NCBI RefSeq assembly: GCF_002176815.1
Contig: NZ_CP021648.1
Location: forward strand, 2,612,001 to 2,676,000
DNA: 64,000 bases
Direction of reading: 5' to 3'
DNA from: Acidovorax sp. T1
Lineage (GTDB): Bacteria > Pseudomonadota > Gammaproteobacteria > Burkholderiales > Burkholderiaceae_C
The translations under genes and the position numbers were made by a program. Below are positions 25,935-35,102 of the stretch, one piece after another (the stretch's first letter is position 1; each line of letters starts with the position of its first letter). Under the pieces are notes generated by a model. It saw only the letters and a program-made list of their open reading frames with translations, made no database searches and was not told the origin of the DNA.

Positions 25935-26894
25935 TCAGACCATGCCCGCCTTGACCATCGTGGCGCGCAGGCTGGCGAACTCGTTGTCCACAAAATTCGC
26001 GAACTCGTCGCCCGCCATCCAGGCCGGGGTCCAGTCGTTTTTCTCCAGCGATTCGGCCCAGCTCTTGCTCTTGACGGCCTTGGCGACCATGTCCGTCAGC
26101 GCCTTGCGCTGCTCGGCCGTGATGCCGGGCGCGGCATACACGCCACGCCAGTTGCCGATCTCCACGTTGATGCCCTGCTCCTTGAGCGTGGGCACCGTGG
26201 AGTTCTTGAGGCGCAGGCCCGAGGTCACGGCAATGGGCCTCATCTTCTTGGTGGCGATGTACTCGGCCATCTCGCTGTAGCCGCCACCGCCAATCGTCAC
26301 GTTGCCGCCCAGGATGGCTGCAATCGCCTCGCCACCTCCGCGGAACGCCACGTAGTTGATCTTGGCCGGGTCCACACCCACTTCGCGGGCAATCATCGCC
26401 GCGGCAATGTGCTCGGTGGAGCCGCGCGAGCCGCCACCCCATTTCACGCTGCCGGGGTCTTTCTTGAGCTGGGCAACGACCTCGGCCATGCTCTTGAAGG
26501 GCGAATTGGCGGGCAGCACGAACACGTTGTACTCACTGGTCAGCCGCGCAATCGGCGTGGCTTGCGACAGGCTCACCGGCGGCTTGCCGGTGATGATGCC
26601 GCCCAGCATCACCGCGCCCATCACCATCAGGGCGTTCGGGTCGCCCTTGCTGGAGTTGACGAACTGCGCCAGGCCAATGGCACCGGCTGCGCCACCTTTG
26701 TTGTCGTAGGTGACCGACGATGCCGCCCCCGATTCGAGCAGCGCTTTGCCCAGGGCACGGCCCGTGGAGTCCCACCCGCCGCCGGGGTTGGCGGGCAGCA
26801 TCATCTTGACGGCGCTGGCGGCATGGGCCGACGGGGGCAAGGCCCCGGCAGCAGCCAGCGCGGCCAGGGATTTGAGAAAGGTGTCGCGACGCAT
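25935..26894 (-). CDS. tctC: tripartite tricarboxylate transporter substrate-binding protein (TctC/Bug family)
   Basis: The 319-residue precursor has a signal peptide (about 1-25, cleavage after AHA) and the Bug-family features MLPANPGGGWDSTGRALGKA after the signal, GGAAGAIGLAQF near 66-78 and WRGVYAAPGIT near 225. The mature periplasmic protein captures a carboxylated solute and delivers it to TctAB. The divergent tctDE two-component genes on the other side of the gap at 26895-27020 probably control it. The solute cannot be told from sequence. Confidence 0.92.
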   Translation of the reverse strand: MRRDTFLKSLAALAAAGALPPSAHAASAVKMMLPANPGGGWDSTGRALGKALLESGAASSVTYDNKGGAAGAIGLAQFVNSSKGDPNALMVMGAVMLGGIITGKPPVSLSQATPIARLTSEYNVFVLPANSPFKSMAEVVAQLKKDPGSVKWGGGSRGSTEHIAAAMIAREVGVDPAKINYVAFRGGGEAIAAILGGNVTIGGGGYSEMAEYIATKKMRPIAVTSGLRLKNSTVPTLKEQGINVEIGNWRGVYAAPGITAEQRKALTDMVAKAVKSKSWAESLEKNDWTPAWMAGDEFANFVDNEFASLRATMVKAGMV

Positions 26895-27020
26895 CGATGT
26901 CTCCTAATAGGGTTGGCGAACTGACCGATGATGCGCGCGCAGCCTGTCAAACGGCTGTCCGCACACTCAGGGAAAACACCAATGCCACGGCCCAGCGCGG
27001 TCGGTGCTATGGTGCCGCGC

Positions 27021-27698
27021 ATGCAATTGCTTCTCGTCGAAGACGACCCCACCATGCAGCTCACGCTGCAGCGCGCATTGGCGCGCCGGGGCATGGAAAT
27101 CACCGCCGTGGGCGACGGCCCGGCGGCGCTCAGCCAGTGGGTCGCACGTCCGCCAGATGCCGTGGTGCTCGACCTCACCCTGCCCGGCCTGGACGGCCTG
27201 CAGGTGCTGCAACAGGCCCGTGCCCGCGGGCTGCGCACGCCGGTGCTGATCCTCACTGCACGCGGCACCGTGGGCGACCGGGTGCTGGGCCTCAATGCCG
27301 GTGCCGATGACTACCTGCCCAAGCCGTTTGATCTGGACGAACTGGAAGCGCGGCTGCGCGCCCTGCTGCGGCGCAGCGCCGACCCCGCGCCTTCGGCAAG
27401 CCAATCCGTCCAGATCGGGGCCATCCGCTATGACAAGGACAGCGGCGCGCTGTACCACAACAGCGAGGTGATGGAACTCACACCCCGCGAGCTGGCGCTG
27501 ATGCATGCCCTGCTGGTGCAGCCGGGCCATGCCGTGACCAAGGAGCGCCTCTATGAACTGGTGTTCCCCGGCCAGCTGGACGTGCAGTACGAAGCCATCG
27601 AAGTGGTGGTGTACCGCCTGCGCAAGAAACTGGCCGGCACGGGCCTGACCCTCATGACGCTGCGCGGGCTGGGCTACCTGCTCAGGGCCGATACGTGA
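27021..27698 (+). CDS. tctD: OmpR-family response regulator (TctD type)
   Basis: The 225-residue regulator has a receiver domain (1-115) with acidic pocket E8/D9, phospho-acceptor D51 in VVLDLTLPG and K101 in LPKPFDL, then an OmpR-type winged helix (about 125-220). It is next to the tctCBA genes and overlaps tctE by four bases, the arrangement of TctD, which switches on tricarboxylate uptake. The ATG at 27021 places the receiver directly at the N terminus. Confidence 0.9.
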   Translation: MQLLLVEDDPTMQLTLQRALARRGMEITAVGDGPAALSQWVARPPDAVVLDLTLPGLDGLQVLQQARARGLRTPVLILTARGTVGDRVLGLNAGADDYLPKPFDLDELEARLRALLRRSADPAPSASQSVQIGAIRYDKDSGALYHNSEVMELTPRELALMHALLVQPGHAVTKERLYELVFPGQLDVQYEAIEVVVYRLRKKLAGTGLTLMTLRGLGYLLRADT

Positions 27699-29155
27699 CC
27701 AGGCCCGCTGCGTTGCGCGCCCAGTCACTGCGGCGGCGGCTGCTGATGGGCATCCTGCTGCCGGTGGTGGCGTTCATCGCCTTCAACACGTTCAGCCTGT
27801 ACCGCCAGGCCCTGGCCTCGCTGAACACCGCCTACGACCGCACCTTGCTGGCGTCGGCCAAGACCATCAGCGAACAGCTGGACGTATCGGGCTACGACGA
27901 CGCGGCGCAGCTGCGGGCCGTCGTACCCTACTCTGCCCTGGAGGCCTTCGAGGCCGACAACCAGAGCCACATGTTCTACCGCGTCTCCACCCTGCAGGGC
28001 GAAATGGTCTCGGGCTTTGCCGAACTTGCGGCCTGGCACGGGCGCATTCCGGATCGCCCTCCCTATGCGGCACTGGTGGATTTCTATGACGACCAATTCC
28101 GCGGCGAGAACGTGCGCGTGGCCGTGCTGCTGCAACCCGTGGCCAGTGCCAATGGCCGCGGCATGGCGGTCATTCAGGTGGCGGAAACCCTGGAAATACG
28201 GCACACCCTGGCGCTGCAGATCCTGTGGAACACGCTGGCCCGGCAGGCGCTGCTGATTGCTGTGATTGCGCTCACCGTCGTCATCGTGGTGCAACGCGCC
28301 ACGCGCCCGGTGCGCCAGCTCAGCCAGCAGCTGCAAGCACGCCCCGATGGCGACCTGAGTCCGATCGCAGCCAGCTCCGCCCCCCGTGAACTGCAACCCC
28401 TGATCGACAGCACCAACCAGGTCATGCAACGGCTGCAGCATCTGCTGCGCCACCAAAAACGCTTTGTGCGCGACACCTCGCACCAGTTGCGCACGCCGCT
28501 GGCCGTGCTCAAGACGCAGGTGCAGTCGGCCCTGCGCGGCGATGTGCCCCAGCACCAGGCACTGCAGGAGATCAGCAACACTGTGGACCGTGCCACCCAA
28601 CTGGCCAACCAGATGCTGGCCCTTGCCAAGGTCGAGCAGCTGCGCCAGCAAAGCGCGCCGCCACCGACACGGTTCGACGATATCCTGCGTGCCGTGGCGC
28701 TGGACCTGTCACCCCTGATCGCGCAGCGCGATCTCGACTTTGGCATCCATACCGAGCCGGCAACGGTATTTGCCCACGAATGGATGCTGCGCGAGCTGGC
28801 CCGCAATCTGCTGCACAACGCAATCCGCCACGCACCGCAAGGCAGTGAACTGTCGGTCAACCTGCGCTGCGCCGATCACCAGGCGGTGCTCTGCATAAGC
28901 GACCATGGCAGCGGCATCGACGACGAATTGGCCGCACGCCTCTTCCAGCCCTTCTCTGCGGGCGACGTGCGCACCGGCAGCGGCCTGGGCCTGGCCATCT
29001 GCCATGAGATCGTGCAGACGCTCGGCGGCCGCATTGCGCTGACCAACCGCACGGAAGCGGGCCGTGTGGCGGGGCTGGACGCCATCGTGCACCTGCCGCT
29101 CAACCCGCCCGCTCCCAACCTGTCCAACGCCACCACGGCACAATCGTCCCCATGA
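27695..29155 (+). CDS. tctE: sensor histidine kinase (TctE type)
   Basis: The 486-residue inner-membrane kinase has TM1 at about 15-35, a periplasmic domain (36-180), TM2 at about 184-202, then a linker and the phospho-acceptor H263 in TSHQLRTPLAVLK. The ATPase core has the N box ELARNLLHNAIRHAP and the G2 box GSGLGLAICHEI. It would phosphorylate the TctD-type regulator encoded just upstream. The start is a GTG overlapping the tctD stop (GTGA), and the stop overlaps the next gene (ATGA). Confidence 0.92.
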   Translation: MTRPAALRAQSLRRRLLMGILLPVVAFIAFNTFSLYRQALASLNTAYDRTLLASAKTISEQLDVSGYDDAAQLRAVVPYSALEAFEADNQSHMFYRVSTLQGEMVSGFAELAAWHGRIPDRPPYAALVDFYDDQFRGENVRVAVLLQPVASANGRGMAVIQVAETLEIRHTLALQILWNTLARQALLIAVIALTVVIVVQRATRPVRQLSQQLQARPDGDLSPIAASSAPRELQPLIDSTNQVMQRLQHLLRHQKRFVRDTSHQLRTPLAVLKTQVQSALRGDVPQHQALQEISNTVDRATQLANQMLALAKVEQLRQQSAPPPTRFDDILRAVALDLSPLIAQRDLDFGIHTEPATVFAHEWMLRELARNLLHNAIRHAPQGSELSVNLRCADHQAVLCISDHGSGIDDELAARLFQPFSAGDVRTGSGLGLAICHEIVQTLGGRIALTNRTEAGRVAGLDAIVHLPLNPPAPNLSNATTAQSSP

Positions 29156-29568
29156 ATGCCCCCGATACGATGCGACTGGACAAATGGCTGTGGTGCGCGC
29201 GGTTCTACAAGACCCGCAGCCTGGCCACTGAAGAAATCAGCAAGGGCCGCGTCACCGTCAACGGCCACCCCGCCAAGGCCGCCCGCGACCTGCGCTGCGG
29301 CGACACCGTGGCCTTGCGCCAGGGCCCGGTGGCACGCACGGTGCTCGTACGGGGCTTGAGTGGTGCACGCGGCCCGGCACCGGTGGCCCAGCAGCTGTAC
29401 GAGGAAACCGCCGACAGCATCGCCGCCCGGGAAAAAGCCGCCGAACAGCGCCGACTGGCGCCCGAGCCAGCCTCGGCATTGCAAGAAGGACGCCCCACCA
29501 AACGCGACCGACGCAACATCGACCGCGCCCGGAACTGGGGCGACCGCTGGAGCGCATCCGTCGAGTAA
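29152..29568 (+). CDS. hslR: S4-domain RNA-binding heat-shock protein Hsp15 family
   Basis: The 138-residue protein has an N-terminal S4 domain (MRLDKWLWCARFYKTRSLA then VTVNGHPAKAARDLRCGD) and a basic C-terminal helix (KRDRRNIDRARNWGDRW). Hsp15 binds stalled 50S subunits carrying nascent chains and helps recycle them in the cytoplasm. It overlaps tctE by four bases, so it is read from the same message although the functions are unrelated. Confidence 0.88.
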   Translation: MNAPDTMRLDKWLWCARFYKTRSLATEEISKGRVTVNGHPAKAARDLRCGDTVALRQGPVARTVLVRGLSGARGPAPVAQQLYEETADSIAAREKAAEQRRLAPEPASALQEGRPTKRDRRNIDRARNWGDRWSASVE

Positions 29569-29774
29569 ATGACACACCGCCCACGCTGCACCTTCGCGGG
29601 CGCCGCCAAAATCGGCATAGGGGGCAGCCGTAGTCGGCTGCGCCCCTGCCCCCCGGCATGCGGGTCCGCTCCGGGCGGTTCGAGAGTTTGAGATCATGAG
29701 AGTCTGACTCGACCCAGCTGACCGAACCAGGCGATAGTCAGAACGCTGTTCAAGAACCAGGGCGCATTGGCAGC

Positions 29775-29998
29775 ATGAGCCGAAAGGGCAATTGCTGGGA
29801 CAACGCAGTGATGGAGCGCTTCTTTCTAAGCCTGAAGATAGAGCGCGCGTTTGGCAACGCGACCATGCCAACCACGCAAAGGCGCAGTGCGACATTGCCG
29901 ACTACATCGTGGGCTTCTACAACAACGTTCGGCTGCACTCGACGCTGGGGTACTGCTCGCCCAACCAATTCGAGCTGCAACACCTGGCAACACAATGA
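29775..29998 (+). pseudogene. IS3-family transposase remnant (C-terminal catalytic end, frameshifted)
   Basis: SRKGNCWDNAVMERFFLSLK is the strongly conserved block around the last acidic residue of IS3-type DDE transposases (IS150-like group). After it the reading frame is lost: a 2-base insertion near 29848 turns the expected RVWQRD into RAFGNA. The other frame then continues with DYIVGFYNNVRLHSTLGY, the normal C terminus. The N-terminal two thirds, the orfA part and clear terminal inverted repeats are missing. This is an inactive scar between hslR and the tRNA-Ser gene. Confidence 0.82.
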
Positions 29999-30240
29999 AT
30001 TTGTAAATTCTCCTATCGGAATGCCCGGAAAAACCTGACCATGACAGTGTTGAAAACCAGCCCAGCAGCCATGATTGAGGATGTAGAACGCCGGATGAAT
30101 GCAACAAGCAAAACCCGCACATCCTCAGCGTGAAGGGTTCCGCCCCACCTCTCCCCTTCCCGTGCAATCAAGTGCAGACAGCACTAGATAGGGGCCTTCC
30201 CTACCGGCTCAGTTTTGGATGGAAAAACAAGCCACCAAAG
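29999..30240. other. non-coding gap beside the IS remnant
   Basis: No gene is recognised between the transposase remnant and the tRNA terminator. Composition is less GC-rich than the neighbours, in keeping with leftover mobile-element DNA. Confidence 0.4.
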
Positions 30241-30274
30241 AAAAAAGCCTAAGTGAATCAATCACTTAGGCTTT
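30241..30274 (-). terminator. Rho-independent terminator of the tRNA-Ser gene
   Basis: Read on the minus strand, AAAGCCTAAGTGA and TCACTTAGGCTTT form a perfect 13-bp stem with a 5-base loop, followed by further T residues. It lies 8 bases after the 3' end of the tRNA. Confidence 0.9.
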
Positions 30275-30281
30275 ATCTTGG

Positions 30282-30371
30282 CGGAAACGGAGGGATTCGA
30301 ACCCTCGATGAGGCTCTACACCCCATACTCCCTTAGCAGGGGAGCACCTTCGGCCACTCGGTCACGTTTCC
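30282..30371 (-). tRNA. tRNA-Ser (anticodon GCU)
   Basis: The 90-base gene folds as a class II tRNA with a long variable arm. The acceptor arms are GGAAACG and CGTTTCC with a G discriminator, and the T arm loop is GGTTCGAATCC. The anticodon loop CTGCTAA reads GCT in DNA, decoding AGC and AGU serine codons. CCA is not encoded. It follows the lysC remnant on the same strand. Confidence 0.95.
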
Positions 30372-30414
30372 AATCCGTCTATTATGCCTCATTTCAGAGG
30401 CAATTCTGGCGGCT

Positions 30415-30582
30415 TTAAGCGGCGGTCTGGTCGAGTTCGAAGGTCTTGCGCTGGCTGCGCACGGCCAGTTCCATGTGTTTTTCGTCGATGAACACCGAGG
30501 TCTTGATTTCGGAGGTGGAAATCATCTGGATGTTGATGCCCTCTTCACTGAAGGTGCGGAACATCTTGCTGGCCACGCCCAC
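30415..30582 (-). pseudogene. lysC: aspartate kinase C-terminal fragment (lysC, most of the gene deleted)
   Basis: The frame reads [20 protein letters not shown], then [20 protein letters not shown] and ends [15 protein letters not shown]. This is the C-terminal ACT-domain end of LysC aspartokinase, the first enzyme of the Lys/Met/Thr pathway. Only 55 codons plus stop remain of the roughly 400 expected. The fragment begins right where the lysC start would be expected after tilS: an ATG at 30584-30582 is out of frame with it. The order accA-tilS-lysC-tRNA-Ser is kept, so this is an internal deletion or an assembly error rather than a stray copy. Confidence 0.85.
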
Positions 30583-30651
30583 ATGACAAAACTGGAACCG
30601 CAGCGCGGGTTGGACAAGTGTTTTGGTACGCCGCCGCTTTTCGTGCGGTTG

Positions 30652-31614
30652 TTAAACCAAACCCTTGGGGTTGTACCAATCGAGCTGCAGCCCCGATCGC
30701 ACCACGAACCCCCGTCCCACCTTGATGTGAATGCGATGGCCGCGCGTGCTGCAGGCGGCCAGCTGATCCAGCAACTCCTCGAGCTGCGCCGTGGTGGGCG
30801 TGGTGGCATGCACCACACGCAGCCAGTGGCGCAGCACGTTGGCCTGGCGTGCACGACTCATCGCTCGCAAGGGCGCCAGTTGCGGGGGCGAGCCCACCTG
30901 CAACAGGTCTTGTTGCGCCAGCTCCAGCAACAAAGCATTGGCCTGGGCGGCGTGCCCGGATGACCGTGCAAACGTGTCCCGGAACGACGGGAACGCGGCC
31001 TCCAGTGCGGGCAGCAGTTGCGCCCGGATGCGGTTGCGCGTGAAGCGCTCGTCGGTGTTGGTGGGGTCTTCCACCCAGCTATGTCCCTGGGCGCGCAGCC
31101 AGTCGCGCACCTGCCCCCCCGCCACACGCAGCAGAGGCCGGTGCCAGCCAATGCCGCCGCGCTCCCAATGGGCGGGCATGGCGGCCAGCCCGGCCACGCC
31201 GGCGCCGCGCGACAAGGCCAGCAACAGCGTCTCGACCTGGTCATCCGCATGCTGCGCCAATGCTATTGAAACAATAGCTTGCTGCACTCGACTGGCTTGC
31301 GCTACAGCCTCAAAAGCCTTGTATCTTGCCTGGCGCGCGGCGTCTTCGGGGCTTTCGCCCGGTGCGTGGCGTGCATCGACGCGCAGCACGGTCAGCGGCA
31401 CCTGCAAGCGCTCGCACAATGCGCGGCAATGGTGCTCGAAATCGTCGGCCGCGGCCTGCAGGCCGTGGTGCACATGGATGGCCTGCACCTGCCCCGGCCA
31501 TTTTTGTGCGCAGGCCAGCAGCAGCGCCGTCGAATCGGCACCACCGCTCAGCCCCACCGCCAAGGGCAATGCGGGCGAAAAGGCAGCGATGGCGGCGTCG
31601 AACGACTGCGTCAT
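30652..31614 (-). CDS. tilS: tRNA(Ile)-lysidine synthase
   Basis: TilS puts lysine on C34 of the CAU-anticodon tRNA-Ile so that it reads AUA codons. The 320-residue protein has the PP-loop ATPase motif SGGADST near residues 21-27, HVHHGLQ near 50, HADDQVETLLL near 135, and GIGWHRPLLRV with EDPTNTDERFTRNRIR downstream. At about residues 116-132 the usual short segment before HADDQ is replaced by a longer one (VAQASRVQQAIVSIALAQ), encoded by DNA that resembles the dispersed intergenic repeat. The ATG at 31614 gives the normal N terminus. Confidence 0.93.
   Translation of the reverse strand: MTQSFDAAIAAFSPALPLAVGLSGGADSTALLLACAQKWPGQVQAIHVHHGLQAAADDFEHHCRALCERLQVPLTVLRVDARHAPGESPEDAARQARYKAFEAVAQASRVQQAIVSIALAQHADDQVETLLLALSRGAGVAGLAAMPAHWERGGIGWHRPLLRVAGGQVRDWLRAQGHSWVEDPTNTDERFTRNRIRAQLLPALEAAFPSFRDTFARSSGHAAQANALLLELAQQDLLQVGSPPQLAPLRAMSRARQANVLRHWLRVVHATTPTTAQLEELLDQLAACSTRGHRIHIKVGRGFVVRSGLQLDWYNPKGLV
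31256..31324 (-). repeat. dispersed-repeat-like sequence inside tilS
   Basis: GCTATTGAAACAATAGC followed by GCTACAGCC, within coding sequence, has the same modules as the intergenic repeat (GCTAT...ATAGC hairpin, then a TAGCGC/GGC part). It appears to have become part of tilS without breaking the frame. The match is weaker than for the intergenic copies. Confidence 0.45.
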
Positions 31615-31663
31615 GGCGCGCCCGTTTGCACCGGCGGAACCAAAGCACCCGCACCAATGCAAA

Positions 31664-31679
31664 GGCCCCTTGCGGGGCC
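31664..31679. terminator. hairpin between accA and tilS
   Basis: GGCCCC and GGGGCC are perfect 6-bp arms around TTGC; on the minus strand TTTGC follows. It lies about 47 bases after the accA stop and could weaken transcription into tilS. Confidence 0.45.
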
Positions 31680-31725
31680 ATGGCACGGGGGCAGGCAGAA
31701 GGCTGCGGCCTTCTCCACCACGGGT

Positions 31726-32703
31726 TCAGCGGCTGTCGGCCTTGGTGTCCGTGAATCGGCCATAGCTTTGCAGACGGTCGTAGCGGCGATCCAGCAGGTC
31801 TTTGGTCTTGAGGTCGGCCACCTGGCGGAACGCGTCGCCCAGGGCGCGCTTGAGGAAAGCGGCCATCTGCTTGGGATCGCGGTGGGCGCCGCCCACCGGT
31901 TCGCTGACGATCTTGTCCACCAAGCCCAGCGCCTTGAGGCGGTGCGCCGTGATGCCCAGGGCGTCGGCCGCTTCCTGGGCCTTGTCGCTGGTCTTCCAGA
32001 GGATGGAGGCGCAACCCTCGGGGCTGATCACCGAGTAGATGGCGTACTGCAGCATCACCACCTGGTCGCCCACGCTGATGGCCAGCGCACCGCCAGAGCC
32101 ACCTTCGCCAATGATCGTGGTGATGATGGGCACTTCGAGCTGCGCCATCTCGAAGATGTTGCGGCCAATGGCCTCGGACTGGCCGCGCTCTTCGGCGTCG
32201 ATACCAGGGTAGGCACCGGGCGTGTCCACAAAGGTGAACACGGGCAGCTTGAACTTTTCGGCCGTCTTCATGAGGCGCAGGGCCTTGCGGTATCCCTCGG
32301 GCTTACTCATGCCGAAGTTGCGCATGGCGCGCTCCTTGGTGTCGCGCCCTTTCTGATGGCCCAGCACCATGCAGGCGTGGCCGTTGAAGCGCGCGAGGCC
32401 GCCCACGATGGACAAATCGTCCGCGTAGTGGCGGTCACCGTGCAGCTCAACAAAGTCGGTGAAGATGTCGCGCACGTAGTCGAGCGTGTAGGGGCGCTCG
32501 GGGTGGCGGGCAATCTTGGTGATCTGCCAGGGGCTCAGCTCACTGTAGATGTCCTTGGTGAGCTGCTGGCTCTTCTTGCTGAGCTGGTCGATTTCTTCCG
32601 AGATATCGACCGCGCTCTCGGTCTGCACGTAGCGCAGTTCTTCGATTTTGGATTCGAGTTCGGCAATGGGTTGCTCGAAATCCAGAAAGGTCTTTTTCGC
32701 CAA
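31726..32703 (-). CDS. accA: acetyl-CoA carboxylase carboxyltransferase subunit alpha
   Basis: AccA, with AccD, moves the carboxyl group from biotin to acetyl-CoA to make malonyl-CoA for fatty-acid synthesis. The 325-residue length is normal. Visible segments are [18 protein letters not shown] at the N terminus, HGDRHYADD near 80, [14 protein letters not shown] near 145 and [13 protein letters not shown] near 190. The start is a TTG at 32703 with AAGGAG 8 bases before it; no ATG gives the conserved N terminus. The head of an accA-tilS-(lysC) gene run. Confidence 0.96.
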   Translation of the reverse strand: MAKKTFLDFEQPIAELESKIEELRYVQTESAVDISEEIDQLSKKSQQLTKDIYSELSPWQITKIARHPERPYTLDYVRDIFTDFVELHGDRHYADDLSIVGGLARFNGHACMVLGHQKGRDTKERAMRNFGMSKPEGYRKALRLMKTAEKFKLPVFTFVDTPGAYPGIDAEERGQSEAIGRNIFEMAQLEVPIITTIIGEGGSGGALAISVGDQVVMLQYAIYSVISPEGCASILWKTSDKAQEAADALGITAHRLKALGLVDKIVSEPVGGAHRDPKQMAAFLKRALGDAFRQVADLKTKDLLDRRYDRLQSYGRFTDTKADSR

Positions 32704-32785
32704 CGTATTTCTCCTTGGGTCGCGCCCGCGGTGCCTCTGGTGCGAGGCCCGTGTTGCAACCGGTTCATGCCTGATGAAACGGACC

Positions 32786-33472
32786 TCAATAGGCCACAGG
32801 CAACGGGTCGAGCGATCGCCAAATATACCAAGTCGCCACGCTGCACCAGGGTTTCCAGGCCTCGGCCACCTCGCGGGCATCGCTGCGACTGACCGGATCG
32901 CCCGAAAAATAGTTCTTGCTGATGCCGTTGATCAGGCCCACGTCGTCCAGGGGCAAGACATTGGGCCGCATCAGATAGAAGATCAGGAACATCTCAGCCG
33001 TCCAGCGGCCAATGCCGCGGATGGCCACCAGTTCGGCAATGATGGACTCATCGTCCATGGCCGCCCAATCTTTGACGTGCAGCTTGCCCGCATCGAAGTG
33101 CAGCGCCAGGTCCACCAGATAGTCCACCTTGCGGGCCGACAGCCCCGCCGCGCGCATGTCGTCGATCTTGAGCTTGAGCACATTGCCCGGCTTCATGCTG
33201 CGCGGCAGTGCGGCAAAGCGCTCCCACACGGTTTGCGCCGCCTTCACCGAAATTTGCTGCCCGACGATGCTGCGCGCCAGCGTGGTGAACGCGTCGCCGC
33301 GCGTTTGTAACGCCGCGTCACCAAACTGGGGAATCAGGCGCTTCATTACCCGGTCCTTCTTCATCAGGTGCTTGCAGGCCTCGGCCCAGTAGTCGGGCGT
33401 GGCCAGCGCCGGGCTGGACGGTGTGAGCGCCTCGGTCGCTACATTTTTAGAAGCTGCCACTGCGCGCCCCAT
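32786..33472 (-). CDS. DNA-3-methyladenine glycosylase II-like protein (HhH-GPD)
   Basis: The 228-residue protein has the HhH-GPD fold of AlkA-type base-excision enzymes: [16 protein letters not shown] near 65-80, the helix-hairpin-helix [16 protein letters not shown] near 148-163, and the catalytic Asp in VLPLDDVGL near 175. It lacks the extra N-terminal AlkA domain, like the short Mag-type enzymes. It removes alkylated purines from DNA. It lies between cysS and accA on the same strand. Confidence 0.88.
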   Translation of the reverse strand: MGRAVAASKNVATEALTPSSPALATPDYWAEACKHLMKKDRVMKRLIPQFGDAALQTRGDAFTTLARSIVGQQISVKAAQTVWERFAALPRSMKPGNVLKLKIDDMRAAGLSARKVDYLVDLALHFDAGKLHVKDWAAMDDESIIAELVAIRGIGRWTAEMFLIFYLMRPNVLPLDDVGLINGISKNYFSGDPVSRSDAREVAEAWKPWCSVATWYIWRSLDPLPVAY

Positions 33473-33505
33473 CTGCCCTAGAGGCGCATTTCATGTTGAA
33501 AATTG

Positions 33506-34885
33506 TCACTGCGCGGCTTCCCAGGTCGTTCCAGCGGCCGAATCCTTGAGCACGATGCCCTTGGCCAGCAGGGCATTGCGGATGCGGTCAGCCTCTGCAA
33601 AATCCTTGCCCGCCTTGGCGGCAGCGCGGGCCGCAATCTGCGCCTGGATGTCGGCTTCGTCAAAAAAACCTGCACCGGCCTGCAAAAAGGCCTTCGGATC
33701 GCCCTGCAGCAGCCCCAGGCAGCCCGCCAGCGCCTTGAGCAGGCCCGCCAGTTCGGGCGAGCGGGTCTTGTTGACCTCGCTGGCCAGGTCGAACAGCACG
33801 GCAATCGCCTCGGGCGTGCCAAAGTCTTCGTCCATGGCCGCCTTGAAGCGGGCGGCATGGGGCTCGGCCCAGTTGATGGCCACCTCGGCCGGTGCGACCA
33901 GGCTAAGCGCCGTGTACAGCCGCTTGAGGGCCTGGCGTGCGTCGTCAAGGTGCGCGTCGCTGTAATTGAGGGCACTACGGTAATGGGCGCGCACGATGAA
34001 AAAGCGCACCGTCTCGGCGTCGTAGCTCTTGAGCACATCGCGGATGGTGAAGAAGTTTCCGAGCGACTTGCTCATCTTCTCGTTGTCCACGCGCACAAAG
34101 CCGTTGTGCACCCAGAATTTCGCCAGCGGCTTGCCCGTGGCGCCTTCGCTCTGGGCGATTTCGTTCTCGTGGTGGGGGAACTGCAGGTCCGCGCCGCCGC
34201 CGTGGATGTCGAAGGTTTCGCCCAGCGTGGCGCAGCTCATGGCCGAGCATTCGATATGCCAGCCGGGGCGGCCCGTGCCAAAAGGGCTGTCCCATTTGGC
34301 TTCGGGCGGCTCGCCCTCCTTGGCGGATTTCCAGAGCACAAAGTCGAGTGGGTCTTCCTTGCCATCCTGCACTGCCACGCGCTCGCCGGCACGCAGCTCG
34401 TCCAGCGACTTGCCCGAGAGCTTGCCGTAGCCCGCAAACTTGCGCACCGAGTAATTCACGTCGCCGTTGCTCGCGCGGTAGGCCAGGCCTTTGCCTTCCA
34501 GCTGGCCGATGAGCGAGAGCATCTGCGGCACATATTCGGTGGCGCGGGGCTCGACCGATGGCGGCTCGATGCCCAGCCGGCCGATGTCCTGGTGCATGGC
34601 GTCGATCATCTCGTCGGTGAGCTGGCGGATGGTGATGCCGCGCTCCAGCGCCCGCTTGATGATCTTGTCATCAATGTCGGTGATGTTGCGCACATAGGTC
34701 ACGCGGTAGCCGCTGCTTTTGAGCCAGCGCTGCACCACATCGAAGGCCATCATCATGCGGGCGTGGCCGATGTGGCACAGGTCGTAAATGGTCATGCCGC
34801 ACACATACATGCGCACATGGCCAGGTTCGAGCGGGGAAAAATCCTCCAATGCACGCGACAGCGTGTTGTAGATGCGCAAACTCAT
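33506..34885 (-). CDS. cysS: cysteinyl-tRNA synthetase
   Basis: The 459-residue class I synthetase has HIGH at residues 38-41, the zinc-binding Cys at 29 (YVCGMT) with further ligands in GWHIECSAM, and KMSKS near residue 270 ([11 protein letters not shown]). It charges tRNA-Cys in the cytoplasm. Length and N terminus are normal and the ATG at 34885 is unambiguous. It is divergent from the TPR gene at 35103. Confidence 0.97.
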   Translation of the reverse strand: MSLRIYNTLSRALEDFSPLEPGHVRMYVCGMTIYDLCHIGHARMMMAFDVVQRWLKSSGYRVTYVRNITDIDDKIIKRALERGITIRQLTDEMIDAMHQDIGRLGIEPPSVEPRATEYVPQMLSLIGQLEGKGLAYRASNGDVNYSVRKFAGYGKLSGKSLDELRAGERVAVQDGKEDPLDFVLWKSAKEGEPPEAKWDSPFGTGRPGWHIECSAMSCATLGETFDIHGGGADLQFPHHENEIAQSEGATGKPLAKFWVHNGFVRVDNEKMSKSLGNFFTIRDVLKSYDAETVRFFIVRAHYRSALNYSDAHLDDARQALKRLYTALSLVAPAEVAINWAEPHAARFKAAMDEDFGTPEAIAVLFDLASEVNKTRSPELAGLLKALAGCLGLLQGDPKAFLQAGAGFFDEADIQAQIAARAAAKAGKDFAEADRIRNALLAKGIVLKDSAAGTTWEAAQ

Positions 34886-35038
34886 GGGGTTTCTGTAACG
34901 GGAGACTTGGTGGGGAACGGGTGAAGCCAGTTCACCCTGCAGCGAAAGGGACGGGCCCCGCGAGGGGATGCGCCCAGCCTCGGGCGCCCAGCGAAATCAC
35001 CAGCGGCGACAGCGCACCGTCATGACAACCCCCTCAGC

Positions 35039-35044
35039 TACAAT
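35039..35044 (+). promoter_or_regulatory. possible -10 element of the TPR/cyclophilin gene run
   Basis: TACAAT stands about 60 bases before the TPR gene start in the divergent gap with cysS (34886-35102). The -35 region at the proper spacing (ACCGTC) is poor, so the call is weak. Confidence 0.3.
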
Positions 35045-35102
35045 CCGCCGAAGTATAAGCCCCGCCCGGCGCCGGACAGTGCCCACCCCTCCCCTACCCG
35101 CC

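Noticed and set aside
30282..30371. Attachment site of a genomic island at tRNA-Ser
   Set aside because: No duplicated tRNA 3' end and no integrase were found in the window; only an IS3 remnant adjoins.
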